DNA from: Oceanobacillus damuensis | GTDB taxonomy: Bacteria; Bacillota; Bacilli; Bacillales; Amphibacillaceae | Length of the DNA stretch: 64,000 bases | Reading direction: 5' to 3' | NCBI RefSeq assembly: GCF_001618145.1 | Contig: NZ_LQNF01000005.1 | Location: 165,614 to 229,613, forward strand | Part shown: positions 26,547 to 34,856 of the stretch, piece by piece | How positions within the stretch are numbered: position 1 is the stretch's first letter | Layout of the letters: the number at the start of each line of letters is the position of its first letter | Position numbers and translations under genes: made by a program | Notes under the pieces: model-generated | Database searches by the model: none | Seen by the model: only the letters and a program-made list of their open reading frames with translations | What the model was told of the DNA's origin: nothing

Positions 26547-27395
26547 ATGAAACGTTTTTTGTCCATTTTATGCACAGTAGGTATTGCAATGTCGGCACTC
26601 ACTGTTCCGGCATTTGCCTCCGAAGGGGAAGTATCGATCCAGGAGCAGCAGCAGATGATCAATGTCGCCCACCGCGGTGCTTCAGGACATGCTCCTGAGA
26701 ATACGATGTCTGCCTTCGAGAAGGGCTTCGAAATGAAGGCAGATTATATCGAGATTGATGTTCAGATGTCAAAGGACGGCGAACTAGTTCTCATCCATGA
26801 TACAACGTTGGACCGTACGACGAACGGCACAGGATTTGTCAGTGACTATACATTGGAGGAAATCCGGGAATTGGATGCCGGCAGCTGGTTCAGTGAGGAA
26901 TATACAGGAGAAAAGGTTCCTACCTTTGAAGAGGTATTGGATGCCTTTCGCGGAAAAACTGGTATATTGATTGAGCTAAAAGCACCTGAACTTTATCCTG
27001 GAATCGAAGAAAAAGTCGCTGTAGCATTAAAAGAACGCAATATGCATGGTGCGCAGAATAATAAAATTGTGATCCAATCCTTCAATCATGAATCGGTTAA
27101 AAAATCAAGAGAACTTTTACCAGAACTTCCGCATGCCGTGCTCGCCGGAATGAGCTGGGAAAATGTTACCGATGAACAGCTGGTGGAATTTGCGACTTAC
27201 TCCGACTATTTCAATCCTAATATGAACATGGTAACAACCGAGCTTGTTGACCGTGTACATGATGCAGGAATGAAGATCTATCCATATACATCGAGATCGC
27301 CAGAGGAGGCTTACCACTTATTTTCGTTGAACGTTGATGGAATTATCAGTGACTTTCCGGAACATGTCTATTATCATCCCGTGAAAAATAACTAG
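26547..27395 (+). CDS. glpQ: Secreted glycerophosphodiester phosphodiesterase
   Basis: 282 residues. A signal peptide is clear: MKRFLSILCTVGIAMSALTVPAFAS, with an AFA-S cleavage site near residue 24. The GDPD TIM-barrel motifs follow: NVAHRGASGHAPENTMSAF (catalytic His and Arg), YIEIDVQMSKDGELVLIHDTTLDRTTNGTG (metal ligands and second histidine), GILIELKAPE and the final VDGIISDFPE. It hydrolyses glycerophosphodiesters to glycerol-3-phosphate outside the cell, often from teichoic acid. AAAAGGAG precedes ATG 26547; the frame is open far upstream but without a ribosome site. GlpQ-like; YqiK-like naming is possible. Confidence 0.9.
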   Translation: MKRFLSILCTVGIAMSALTVPAFASEGEVSIQEQQQMINVAHRGASGHAPENTMSAFEKGFEMKADYIEIDVQMSKDGELVLIHDTTLDRTTNGTGFVSDYTLEEIRELDAGSWFSEEYTGEKVPTFEEVLDAFRGKTGILIELKAPELYPGIEEKVAVALKERNMHGAQNNKIVIQSFNHESVKKSRELLPELPHAVLAGMSWENVTDEQLVEFATYSDYFNPNMNMVTTELVDRVHDAGMKIYPYTSRSPEEAYHLFSLNVDGIISDFPEHVYYHPVKNN

Positions 27396-27445
27396 TTTTA
27401 TAGAATCAGCGATTGCTGGTGTCACAAGATTCGAGCTGATGAACC

Positions 27446-27474
27446 GAGGAGCAGTAACTTGCTCCTCTTTTTTT
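27446..27474 (+). terminator. Glycerophosphodiesterase gene terminator
   Basis: GAGGAGCA and TGCTCCTC arms with seven T. Confidence 0.88.
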
Positions 27475-27546
27475 CAGGTCTTAATGGAAAATAAATCATG
27501 AACCTCTTATTTCCTACATAGAATGAAGATACGGAGGTGATCAAGA

Positions 27547-28041
27547 GTGATTCATACAGTAAAACCTGGTGAAACACTTACTCAAATTTCCAGAGATTAC
27601 CGTACACCCCTCCCCGCAATCATAGGTGCGAATCCAGGGATTGATCCAAATATCATTTATCCCGGACAATCTATTATCATACCGGGGCTTCCATCGCCAG
27701 CTACTATTCCTTATCTGATTGATGTTTCCATAAACAATCGAACTCTAAGATTACTACGAGATGGTGTACTGCAAAAACAGTATCCAATTGCTGTTGGAAG
27801 AATACTGCACGGGACACCTGTTGGAGATTTTATCATTATCAATAAAGCACCCAATCCCGGTGGTCCATTTGGTACAATGTGGATGAGTTTATCAAAACAG
27901 CACTATGGCATTCATGGAACCAATGATCCTAGTTCGATTGGAAAAGCTGTATCAAGAGGCTGTATCCGCATGTATAATCAGGATGTAGAAGAATTGGCAG
28001 CCATTGTTCCGATTGGTACGAGGGTCACTATACATCCGTAA
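27547..28041 (+). CDS. LysM-YkuD L,D-transpeptidase
   Basis: 164 residues: one LysM domain at about 1-48 ([44 protein letters not shown]) and a YkuD catalytic domain at about 55-163. The active-site pattern is [20 protein letters not shown], with the nucleophile cysteine in SRGCIRM. This is the size and layout of B. subtilis YkuD, a spore-associated peptidoglycan enzyme. There is no signal peptide. The start is GTG 27547 with GGAGGTGA about 6-9 bases upstream. Confidence 0.92.
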   Translation: MIHTVKPGETLTQISRDYRTPLPAIIGANPGIDPNIIYPGQSIIIPGLPSPATIPYLIDVSINNRTLRLLRDGVLQKQYPIAVGRILHGTPVGDFIIINKAPNPGGPFGTMWMSLSKQHYGIHGTNDPSSIGKAVSRGCIRMYNQDVEELAAIVPIGTRVTIHP

Positions 28042-28077
28042 TGATTGCGCCCTCCTTCAGCTAATTTGCAAAATTAC

Positions 28078-28113
28078 CAATAGCCCCCAAAAATTACTTT
28101 CTGAGAGCTATTG
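28078..28113. terminator. Weak hairpin between convergent genes
   Basis: CAATAGC and GCTATTG arms with a 22-base loop between the YkuD gene and the DUF3892 gene. T-runs are poor. Confidence 0.35.
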
Positions 28114-28127
28114 ACTATTCTTTTGCT

Positions 28128-28442
28128 TTAAAAAGTGGGTAACTGATCCAGGTTATTTTCTTTTACCCCATCCGGTTCGCTTCGGATAATATCTCTTCCA
28201 TATTTATGAAAGACATCCACATGTGCAATGTTACCCGATTTTGCTTCGTCGAGAGCTGTCAAATAATCCAGCTCTCGCCCTGTGTTTGTTTTAAATGCAA
28301 TCAGATCACCAGATTCATTTTTTCGGACTGCAACAATTTCTTCTTTTCCTTCTGCATGTTCCTGATCCGATTCCATAGCTGCCTTCTGTTCACTCTGTTG
28401 CCTGTATTCCTCATAAACTTCTTCAAAATCTTTTCGCTCCAT
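28128..28442 (-). CDS. DUF3892-like protein
   Basis: 104 residues: a charged N-terminal half (about 1-40, rich in Glu, Gln, Lys) and a small domain (IVAVRKNESGDLIAFKTNTGRELDYLTALDEAKSGNIAHVDVFHKYGRDIIRSEPDG) that matches the DUF3892 pattern. GAGGGAA lies before ATG 28442. It is last in the splA-splB-SASP series, with a 26-base gap, so expression in the forespore is likely by context. Function unknown. Confidence 0.7.
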   Translation of the reverse strand: MERKDFEEVYEEYRQQSEQKAAMESDQEHAEGKEEIVAVRKNESGDLIAFKTNTGRELDYLTALDEAKSGNIAHVDVFHKYGRDIIRSEPDGVKENNLDQLPTF

Positions 28443-28468
28443 TATTCTTCCCTCCAACTCTAGAATCC

Positions 28469-28672
28469 CTACCGCTCCTGATTCTGCTCGTTTTTCCTTC
28501 TGACATCTTCCACATTGGTATCACTGTAAATGGATGTACCATGCCCCCCAGTAGTTTTCGCGAGAAATTCTTTTGCTTCATTATAGGACATGCCTGAATT
28601 TTCATTTCGTTTTTTAACCTCGTCGATCTCCGTTCCTGCCGCTGAAAAATTACCGCCATTTTTTCCGCCCAT
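28469..28672 (-). CDS. Candidate gamma-type small acid-soluble spore protein
   Basis: 67 residues, MGGKNGGNFSAAGTEIDEVK onward. The TEIDEVKKRNENSG and SDTNVEDVRRKNEQNQ segments resemble the repeated T-x-x-x-V-(R/K)-x-x-N motif of gamma-type SASPs (SspE), storage proteins degraded on germination; the middle segment (SYNEAKEFLAKTTGGHGTSIY) is not typical. AGGAGG lies 8 bases before ATG 28672, and a GTG directly precedes it. A competing 78-residue frame overlaps it but lacks a ribosome site. Fourteen bases separate it from splB, so it is in the spl operon. Confidence 0.55.
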   Translation of the reverse strand: MGGKNGGNFSAAGTEIDEVKKRNENSGMSYNEAKEFLAKTTGGHGTSIYSDTNVEDVRRKNEQNQER

Positions 28673-28686
28673 CACGGCACCTCCTT

Positions 28687-29715
28687 TTAAGTAAAATACT
28701 CTATCTTCGCCTCCGGAAAATAGTCATGAATATAGCCGCCCAGTGTATCTTTTATATCTTCCTGCTCTTCATTTTGATAGACATATTTCCCGATTCCATA
28801 CCTGCCCCATTTCCACTTACGCTTTGATTCGTCCAGTTCGAGTTTGGTCATTGGGTAGTTTTCCTGAATCACACGCTTTGCCGGCTTCGTAAAACGGTGC
28901 TGGATCATTTCAAAAGTAAGGTTATGCGTTGCAAAGTCAGGAAGTGCCGCCTCCAGCTTTTCGAACATTTCCTTATAACCCTCTTTCCAACCGTCGTGGA
29001 TGTAAATCGGAGCGACGATAAATCCAAGTGGATACCCTGCTTCCGCTACTTTCACAGCTGCTTCGATACGCTCGTGAAGTCGAGATGTGCCAGGCTCGAA
29101 ATATTTTATGATGTAATCATCATTAATGCTGAAGCGAAAGCGTGTCCGTCCGTTATGCTTTGCATCCAGCAGATGATCAATATGGGCAAACTTTGTTACA
29201 AAGCGCAACTGACCGAATTCAGATTCACCGAAGTATTCGATTGCTTTTTTCAACGTATGTGTCAAATGATCAACACCAACGATGTCAGATGTACAGGAAG
29301 CTTCAAATCGGGTCGGTTCAGGCGCTCGTTCCTGCATATACGCATCCGCCGCATCAAAAATCTCATCCACGTTTACATACGTACGAATATACGGTTTACT
29401 TCCCATTGTCGTCTGCAGATAACAATAATGGCAATGTCCCATACAGCCTGTTGCAAAGGGAATCGCATACTCTGCCGATGGTTTGGATGTATCGAATTTC
29501 AATGTTTTTCTTACTCCAACAACGAGCGTTGATTTGGCAGTGCGATATTTTTGGAAATGATTCTCTCCGGGAAGATTGCGAATTTGATTATGGGAGGTTG
29601 TTTCACGAATTTCTACACCCATACCTTCAAATTTTGTAACGAGCTCTTTACCTAGCTCATACTCCATTGCCCGTGGTTCCACGTATACGAGTTGCGGGAC
29701 AAAAGGTCTAACCAT
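28687..29715 (-). CDS. splB: Spore photoproduct lyase
   Basis: 342 residues, the standard SplB size. It is a radical-SAM enzyme that reverses the thymine dimer (spore photoproduct) made by UV in spore DNA. The iron-sulfur motif reads CMGHCHYC (CxxxCxxC) near residue 90, and the conserved hydrogen-donor cysteine lies in EASCTSDIVG near residue 140. I use ATG 29715 (MVRPFVPQLVYVEP), which overlaps the 3' end of splA by 8 bases, a coupled layout. Earlier codons are inside splA. Confidence 0.96.
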   Translation of the reverse strand: MVRPFVPQLVYVEPRAMEYELGKELVTKFEGMGVEIRETTSHNQIRNLPGENHFQKYRTAKSTLVVGVRKTLKFDTSKPSAEYAIPFATGCMGHCHYCYLQTTMGSKPYIRTYVNVDEIFDAADAYMQERAPEPTRFEASCTSDIVGVDHLTHTLKKAIEYFGESEFGQLRFVTKFAHIDHLLDAKHNGRTRFRFSINDDYIIKYFEPGTSRLHERIEAAVKVAEAGYPLGFIVAPIYIHDGWKEGYKEMFEKLEAALPDFATHNLTFEMIQHRFTKPAKRVIQENYPMTKLELDESKRKWKWGRYGIGKYVYQNEEQEDIKDTLGGYIHDYFPEAKIEYFT

Positions 29716-29980
29716 AATAATTCCCGTCGCTAAAATGGATAATATTCGGAGTGCCAAAAGCTTCCTTATAGGCTTGCTCAGCCTCGGCTTCCGATTTAAA
29801 AATCGCATATTCGTCTGTCAGCGGATAGTAATTTTCATGTGCAAACAATGCCAGTTCATTCGGTTTATCCGGATTTTGCACTACTGCTGCCTGCTGTACC
29901 TGGGCCACATCCTGTGCATGTGGATTGCGTATGATCATATAGACTACTTCACCTGGTTGAAAAGTTTCATTTAACTCCAA
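29708..29980 (-). CDS. splA: Spore photolyase operon regulator SplA-like
   Basis: 90 residues. The N terminus FQPGEVVYMIIRNPHAQDVAQVQQAAVV and the segment LALFAHENYYPLTDEYAIF follow SplA, which represses spl expression in B. subtilis. The start is TTG 29980, since no ATG or GTG is available before the domain; the ribosome site (AGTAGG) is weak. It is the first gene of the splA-splB-SASP-DUF3892 run. I looked for a forespore sigma-G promoter upstream and did not find a convincing one. Confidence 0.8.
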   Translation of the reverse strand: MELNETFQPGEVVYMIIRNPHAQDVAQVQQAAVVQNPDKPNELALFAHENYYPLTDEYAIFKSEAEAEQAYKEAFGTPNIIHFSDGNYYG

Positions 29981-30159
29981 AAGGCATACCTACTTTCAGT
30001 CATAGTTAGTTTATTTATCTCCTGTGGGAGGGAATTTTATGTATTCATTTATCGTTAATGCTAAGTCAGAAAGCTTGGATGTCACCAAGTCTTGAAGTGT
30101 CAGTCTTAGATGCACTGAGCAGGTTGTTAAGTTAATATTATCCTGCCTGCGTCAAGAAA

Positions 30160-30191
30160 AGGCCTATCCTAAATTCTTTAGGACAGGCCCT
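30160..30191 (-). terminator. Terminator of the 53-aa gene
   Basis: On the minus strand AGGGCCTGTCCTAAA pairs with TTTAGGATAGGCCTTTT around a 3-base loop, 8 bases after the stop at 30199. Confidence 0.82.
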
Positions 30192-30198
30192 TCTCATG

Positions 30199-30360
30199 TC
30201 ATTTCCGCTTCCTTTTATTTTGCTTATTATCCAAATTGAGAAACTCGCTCTCTTCTGCAAGCTCCGTGTCACCTTTTTTGTGTTTTGGTGTTGTATCGTA
30301 TTTCAATACATTTCTTTGTCTGCCCTTATCTTTATTTCTATTCTTGTTTTCCTCAGACAT
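30199..30360 (-). CDS. Small lysine-rich hydrophilic protein (53 aa)
   Basis: Starts MSEENKNRNKDKGRQRNVLK and ends NLDNKQNKRKRK; over one third of residues are Lys, Arg, Asp or Glu and there is no hydrophobic core. AGGAGG sits 8 bases before the ATG and a strong terminator follows. Composition resembles minor small spore proteins (SspN/SspO/SspP class) but I cannot assign it. It is divergent from another tiny basic gene and close to the spl operon. Confidence 0.75.
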   Translation of the reverse strand: MSEENKNRNKDKGRQRNVLKYDTTPKHKKGDTELAEESEFLNLDNKQNKRKRK

Positions 30361-30480
30361 ATTACCAACCTCCTAAAGAAAATTCTTAGTCCTATTATGT
30401 CCCGGATTTTTATTCCTACTTATCCCGAATCGAAATAGCTGAAACGGTAAAACTATATATAAAAACAGGAGGTATTTTGG

Positions 30481-30573
30481 ATGAGCAAAGGCAAAAAGAA
30501 AAAGAACAAGAATAAACAGGAACTGAATGACATGAAAGACGACAAAAAATACCCACGTAACCGCCCAAAATAA
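30481..30573 (+). CDS. Very small basic peptide (30 aa)
   Basis: MSKGKKKKNKNKQELNDMKD plus DKKYPRNRPK. AGGAGG lies 8 bases before the ATG. Very basic and probably intrinsically disordered. Divergent from the 53-aa gene across 120 bases. A dispersed repeat and hairpin follow 56 bases downstream. Function unknown; a spore-core role is a guess. Confidence 0.6.
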   Translation: MSKGKKKKNKNKQELNDMKDDKKYPRNRPK

Positions 30574-30628
30574 CGAAGCAACAAATGCTGTTTCAACGAA
30601 CCGATACAACATAAACAACCGCACCACC

Positions 30629-30699
30629 AAAACCGAACAGTGCCAGGCACTGTTCGGTTTTCGACATATTATGACATTATTCGGGGAGTGACAGCCACC
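30629..30699 (-). repeat. Complete dispersed repeat, overlapping the TRAP permease 3' end
   Basis: Reading the minus strand: GGTGGCTGTCACTCCCCG, an extended AATAATGTCATAATATGTCGA, then ACCGAACAGTGCCTGGCACT and its inverted arm. The first 31 bases are inside the TRAP permease gene and give it its last residues and stop codon. Confidence 0.85.
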
Positions 30700-32606
30700 T
30701 GCGTAGTTTTCCGTTTGTATTGCGAGATGAATACGATGGCGATGATGACCAGTCCGATTCCGCTTGTCAGCAGGCTGGCATACATGGATAGGGCCCCACT
30801 CGTAATTAGTAAAAATCGTTCCAGAAGCGTCGTCCTCGTTTTCAGCCAGCCAATTGCGCCAGCACCTAGAGCAATGACACCAATGACTGCAGTCAGAAAC
30901 GCAAGGATGATCTTTACTGCTGAACCATTCATTAGCAATGCCGGCTCCAGAACAAACATAAACGGAACGACAAAACCGACAATACCTAGTTTAACAGCTT
31001 CCAACCCCACTCTATTCGGGTTGGTATCCGCGATCCCAGCAGCAGCATAGGAAGCAACAGCAACAGGCGGTGTGATTGCCGAAAAGATAGAAAAGTAAAC
31101 AATAAATAAATGGGCAGCCATTACCGTCACACCCAATTCAATCAAAGCGGGTGCTGCGAGCATCGCAGTCAATATATACGCTGCCGCTACAGGCATGCCC
31201 ATTCCGAGAATAATACAGATAAGCATAACCAGAATCAGTGTCGGAAAGATCATTCCATCTGTCAATCCAAGTACGATACTCGTCAGCTTGCCACCAAGAC
31301 CAGTAGTCATGATCCCGGCTATAATCAGTCCTGCTGCAGCACTGGCTGCTGTTACAGGAATCGATGATTTTGCTCCATCAATCATGGAAGCTATAACTTT
31401 GCGCACTCCCATACGGGTTTCTTTACGGAACCAGCTAACAGCGACAACAGCAAGTATTCCGTAAAAACCCGTTCTGGAAGCACTTGATCCATGCATTAAG
31501 AAAAAGACTAGAACAATCATCGGGATAAAATAGAACCATCCTTCTCTCAGAACATCGGTTAATTTCGGTACATCCTCTTTCGAAGGGCGGGGTAAATTTA
31601 AGCGCATTGCCTCTAAGTGGACCATAGCAAGTAATGATACATAATAAAGAATACCCGGAATAAGGGCCGCAATGACGATGGAGCTGTAGGACATCTGGGT
31701 GACGGCAGCCATAAGAAAAGCGGATGACCCCATAATCGGCGGTAAGATACTTCCGCCTGTCGAGGCAGCTGCTTCTACTGCTGCAGCGATTGCCGGCGGA
31801 TATCCCGACCTTTTGCTTACTGGGATCGTAAAGTTTCCAGTTGTAACGACATTTGCAGTCGGACTTCCTGAGATAGAGCCAAAGAAGGCACTTGTTAAAA
31901 CTGCTACCTTGGCAGAACCTCCCCGCGTTCTCTCAGCAATTGCGGCAGACATTTTATAGAAAAATTCTCCTGCACCAGATTTTTGCAGGAAAGCACCGAA
32001 TAACATAAACATAAATACAAATGTTGCAGCAACCGAGATCGGCGAACCCCACAATCCATTAAAACTGAATGCGAGCTCATCAATAAATTCAATTGTGGAA
32101 AACTCTCGATGACCTAACATTCCGTTAATATGATGTCCACCAAGTGTATAGCCCGCACCTATAAATACGATGATAATAATTGGAAAGCCAATTGTCCTAC
32201 GTGCTGCCTCAATGGTTAAGAGCACAAATACGAGACCGATTAAAATATCAACTGTACTTAATGGATTCATAATCGGAATTCTCGTGGCGATTCGTTCTGC
32301 ATGTATTGTAAAATAGATTCCTGCACAGATTGACAATCCAGCAAACACATAATCCACTGCACTTGGTGCATTGCTTTTGATGACATCTTTTTTGGAATAG
32401 CCATATAAGAGAAAAGTAAGTGCCAGAATAATCGAAAGATGGATCGCCATTTGATTAAGCGGATCCAATTTTCCCCATATCACAGACCAAATTTGGTATG
32501 CGGATAAAAGAAATGCAGTAGTGCCAACTATTTTTATATGATAACTTGATAGATTGCGTTTATACCCTTGGGCAAACCAGCTAGATAGAATTGTTCTGAT
32601 GTCCAC
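30669..32606 (-). CDS. TRAP transporter fused permease (DctQM type, TAXI family)
   Basis: 645 residues with some 16-18 hydrophobic helices: a short four-helix DctQ-like front (about 20-150) fused to a DctM-like part (about 155-560). Family segments are FFGSISGSPTANVVTTGNFTIP, EAAASTGGSILPPIMGSSAFLMA and GMGMPVAAAYILTAMLAAPAL. TAXI-type TRAP systems use such single fused permeases with a periplasmic/lipoprotein binding subunit, driven by a Na+ or H+ gradient. It is 28 bases after the binding-protein gene. The last residues, VAVTPRIMS, are encoded by an invading repeat. Ligand unknown; operon context points to a pyridine carboxylate. Confidence 0.9.
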   Translation of the reverse strand: MDIRTILSSWFAQGYKRNLSSYHIKIVGTTAFLLSAYQIWSVIWGKLDPLNQMAIHLSIILALTFLLYGYSKKDVIKSNAPSAVDYVFAGLSICAGIYFTIHAERIATRIPIMNPLSTVDILIGLVFVLLTIEAARRTIGFPIIIIVFIGAGYTLGGHHINGMLGHREFSTIEFIDELAFSFNGLWGSPISVAATFVFMFMLFGAFLQKSGAGEFFYKMSAAIAERTRGGSAKVAVLTSAFFGSISGSPTANVVTTGNFTIPVSKRSGYPPAIAAAVEAAASTGGSILPPIMGSSAFLMAAVTQMSYSSIVIAALIPGILYYVSLLAMVHLEAMRLNLPRPSKEDVPKLTDVLREGWFYFIPMIVLVFFLMHGSSASRTGFYGILAVVAVSWFRKETRMGVRKVIASMIDGAKSSIPVTAASAAAGLIIAGIMTTGLGGKLTSIVLGLTDGMIFPTLILVMLICIILGMGMPVAAAYILTAMLAAPALIELGVTVMAAHLFIVYFSIFSAITPPVAVASYAAAGIADTNPNRVGLEAVKLGIVGFVVPFMFVLEPALLMNGSAVKIILAFLTAVIGVIALGAGAIGWLKTRTTLLERFLLITSGALSMYASLLTSGIGLVIIAIVFISQYKRKTTQVAVTPRIMS

Positions 32607-32634
32607 AATGCTATGACTCCTTTAGGGAAAAACC

Positions 32635-33642
32635 TTACTTCATCAATCCTTTTTCCCGGAAAAATTTTTCAGCGCCTGGATGCAGTGGAACATTGCCTAC
32701 ATCCATCATATTTTCTTCAGTCAGGTTTTCAAACTCCTGGTGTACGTTTCTGAGATAGTCGAAATTATCAAAGATTGATCTCGTAATCTCATAAACTTCA
32801 TCCTCAGGGACATCTTTATGTGTAATGAGAATGGCCGGAGTACTGATCGTATCAATATCCTTTTCCATAAATGAATATGTTCCTGCTTTTATCATTCCAG
32901 ATTCAACGCCCAGTTCCTCTCCCACTGACTGTATCGTTTGCTGATCAAGCGAAAGCATTTTCATGTCTGTTGCCGTTGCAGCCTCAATTATATCGCCGGA
33001 AGGAGCGGAGACCGCATCGCCAGTAACATCTAATCGGTTATCAGCCATCATTTCGAATGTTTTCGACCCCGATAGATAATCAACAGATCCACCCCACGAA
33101 ATGATATCTTCATAGGTCACACCATATTCCTGAAAAATATTACGGGTTATTATTTCACCTGCAGAACCCTTTTGATCGACCGCCAATCGAATTGGTACCT
33201 GATGTTCAACGATTTCAGCAATGGAATCATACGGTTCACTTGCCCGAACGAGAAACTGATAGTAGTTGGACGGAATGATAACACTGACAGCCCGCAAATC
33301 CTCATAGGACTCTGTATAAGGCTCTTGCCCGGTGTATGCGGCATAAGTTGTCATTGCATACGATAACCCGTATGGGACTACGCCAGTACCGACAGTAGGT
33401 GGGTTTTCTACAATTCCACCTGGTTCCACTGTTATAGCGGCCCCATCATTTTCTCTTCGGATTGATTCTGCCACCCCTTCTGCAAATACCGACCATGCCC
33501 CACCGGTACGTCCACCGATGATTGTTGTGGTCAGTGCGTCTTGTGAATCAGTTGATGCATCGGATATAAAGTCACCACTTCCACATGCAGCCAACAATAA
33601 GAGTCCAATCGGAATAAAGAATATCAAATAACGTTTTTTCAT
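32635..33642 (-). CDS. TAXI-family TRAP transporter solute-binding lipoprotein
   Basis: 335 residues. The lipobox is LLLLAAC with Cys20, so the protein is anchored outside the membrane. Mature features of the TAXI family: TTIIGGRTGGAWSVFAEGVAESIR, ITVEPGGIVENPPTVGTGVVPYGLSYA, IRLAVDQKGSAGEIITRNIFQEYGVTYEDI and the C-terminal DVGNVPLHPGAEKFFREKGL. It delivers ligand to the fused permease encoded next. The nadC gene ends 36 bases upstream, so nadC and the transporter are likely one transcript. Confidence 0.9.
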   Translation of the reverse strand: MKKRYLIFFIPIGLLLLAACGSGDFISDASTDSQDALTTTIIGGRTGGAWSVFAEGVAESIRRENDGAAITVEPGGIVENPPTVGTGVVPYGLSYAMTTYAAYTGQEPYTESYEDLRAVSVIIPSNYYQFLVRASEPYDSIAEIVEHQVPIRLAVDQKGSAGEIITRNIFQEYGVTYEDIISWGGSVDYLSGSKTFEMMADNRLDVTGDAVSAPSGDIIEAATATDMKMLSLDQQTIQSVGEELGVESGMIKAGTYSFMEKDIDTISTPAILITHKDVPEDEVYEITRSIFDNFDYLRNVHQEFENLTEENMMDVGNVPLHPGAEKFFREKGLMK

Positions 33643-33678
33643 CGAATTGCCCCCTGATCGATTGTCAGATAAATAGGT

Positions 33679-34524
33679 TTATTTTTTCTCTCCCTCTTTT
33701 ACTTGCAGACTAATATCCAATGCCTTTACGGAATGTGTTAATGCCCCTAATGAAATATAATGGACCCCGGTATTTGCATAGGCTGCCAGATTGTCCAGTG
33801 TGATGCCACCTGAAGCTTCGGTAATAATGGATTCCGGAACCAGCGCGACAAACGCTTTTATTTCTTCAGGTGTTCGATTATCGAACATAATGACGTCTGC
33901 ACCCGCTTGAACTGCCTCGAGAACTTCCTCTTTGTTTTCCGTTTCCACTTCGATTTTCACCATATGTCCGATTGCCGCACGTGCTTTTTCAACGGCTTTC
34001 GAGATTGATCCACAATAGGAAATATGGTTGTCCTTAATCATCACGCCATCATAAAGTCCATGCCGATGATTTTTTCCGCCACCAGTAGTGACAGCATATT
34101 TTTCCAGCATACGGAGCCCAGGAGTTGTTTTTCTCGTATCACAAATAGTTATATTAGGATCATTCAGTGTTTCAACGGCCTTACTTGTCATTGTCGCAAT
34201 ACCGCTCATTCGCTGCAGCAAATTCAGGATGACCCGTTCTCCAGTCAGCAGATGTCTGACTGGACCATACACTTCGGCAATTGTTTCTTGTTGATTTACC
34301 TTCTCTCCATCACTAAAGTGAAGTTTGACTTCCATTCGCGAGTCGAGCAGGTGATATGCCTCTTTGATGATGTCCAGACCGGAAAGCGTTCCAGCTTGTT
34401 TTGCAATGAACACACCTTTCCCGGTTTGATTCTCGGGGAAAATTCCTTCACTTGATATATCGTGATCACCGATGTCTTCCAATAGGAACGACTCGAGCAT
34501 TTTTCGTAATTTTAATTTGTTCAT
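33679..34524 (-). CDS. nadC: Nicotinate-nucleotide pyrophosphorylase (carboxylating), quinolinate phosphoribosyltransferase
   Basis: 281 residues, full length. NadC turns quinolinate and PRPP into nicotinate mononucleotide, CO2 and pyrophosphate, the entry to NAD. Motifs: LLEDIGDHDISSEGIF, HLLTGERVILNLLQRMSGIAT, CDTRKTTPGLR, VTTGGGKNHRHGLYDGVMIKDNH, KIEVETEN and EASGGITLDNL. AAGGAG precedes the ATG. NadA and nadB, which would make quinolinate, are not adjacent; instead a TRAP transporter follows. The gene is divergent from niaR, the NAD-pathway repressor, and carries a 48-bp palindrome in its leader. Confidence 0.95.
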   Translation of the reverse strand: MNKLKLRKMLESFLLEDIGDHDISSEGIFPENQTGKGVFIAKQAGTLSGLDIIKEAYHLLDSRMEVKLHFSDGEKVNQQETIAEVYGPVRHLLTGERVILNLLQRMSGIATMTSKAVETLNDPNITICDTRKTTPGLRMLEKYAVTTGGGKNHRHGLYDGVMIKDNHISYCGSISKAVEKARAAIGHMVKIEVETENKEEVLEAVQAGADVIMFDNRTPEEIKAFVALVPESIITEASGGITLDNLAAYANTGVHYISLGALTHSVKALDISLQVKEGEKK

Positions 34525-34549
34525 AGTAGTGCTCCTTATAATTTAATAG

Positions 34550-34597
34550 ATTTTTATATCTTTATTGTGAAATATTTCACAATAAAGATATAAAAAT
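34550..34597. promoter_or_regulatory. 48-bp perfect palindrome in the nadC leader
   Basis: Two 24-base arms with no loop, centred between 34573 and 34574; the centre reads TTGTGAAATATTTCACAA. Starts 26 bases upstream of the nadC ATG. In RNA it would form a long hairpin before the ribosome site; in DNA it is an obvious dimer-binding or cruciform site. Confidence 0.7.
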
Positions 34598-34681
34598 ACG
34601 TAACGATTATGTAAACTAGGTAAGAATGTTTGATTTCCTACCATATTTCTATAAATCTATACTTGGCAGATCTGTTTAGTA

Positions 34682-34723
34682 ATGTCATCTGTCTTGACAT
34701 CTATATTTACATAGAATTAATAT
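34682..34723 (+). promoter_or_regulatory. Putative niaR promoter with overlapping dyad
   Basis: TTGACA at 34694-34699 and TAATAT at 34718-34723 with an 18-base spacer. The dyad ATGTCA-N7-TGACAT (34682-34700) covers the -35 box, as an autorepressor site would. ATGTAAA motifs also recur at about 34609, 34706 (inverted), 34747 and 34758. Confidence 0.4.
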
Positions 34724-34856
34724 AATATCAAGTGATTAATTTTGAAATGTAAAGATTATGTAAATATGGAATTAGTTAATTTGATAGAAGACATTATGCT
34801 ATGTTAAAAGGAGAATACATACATTCCAACTATTTCTACAAGGAGGTGGGTTACGT

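Noticed and set aside
28423..28659. 78-residue frame overlapping the candidate SASP gene
   Set aside because: No ribosome site; the overlapping 67-residue frame has AGGAGG and a SASP-like motif.
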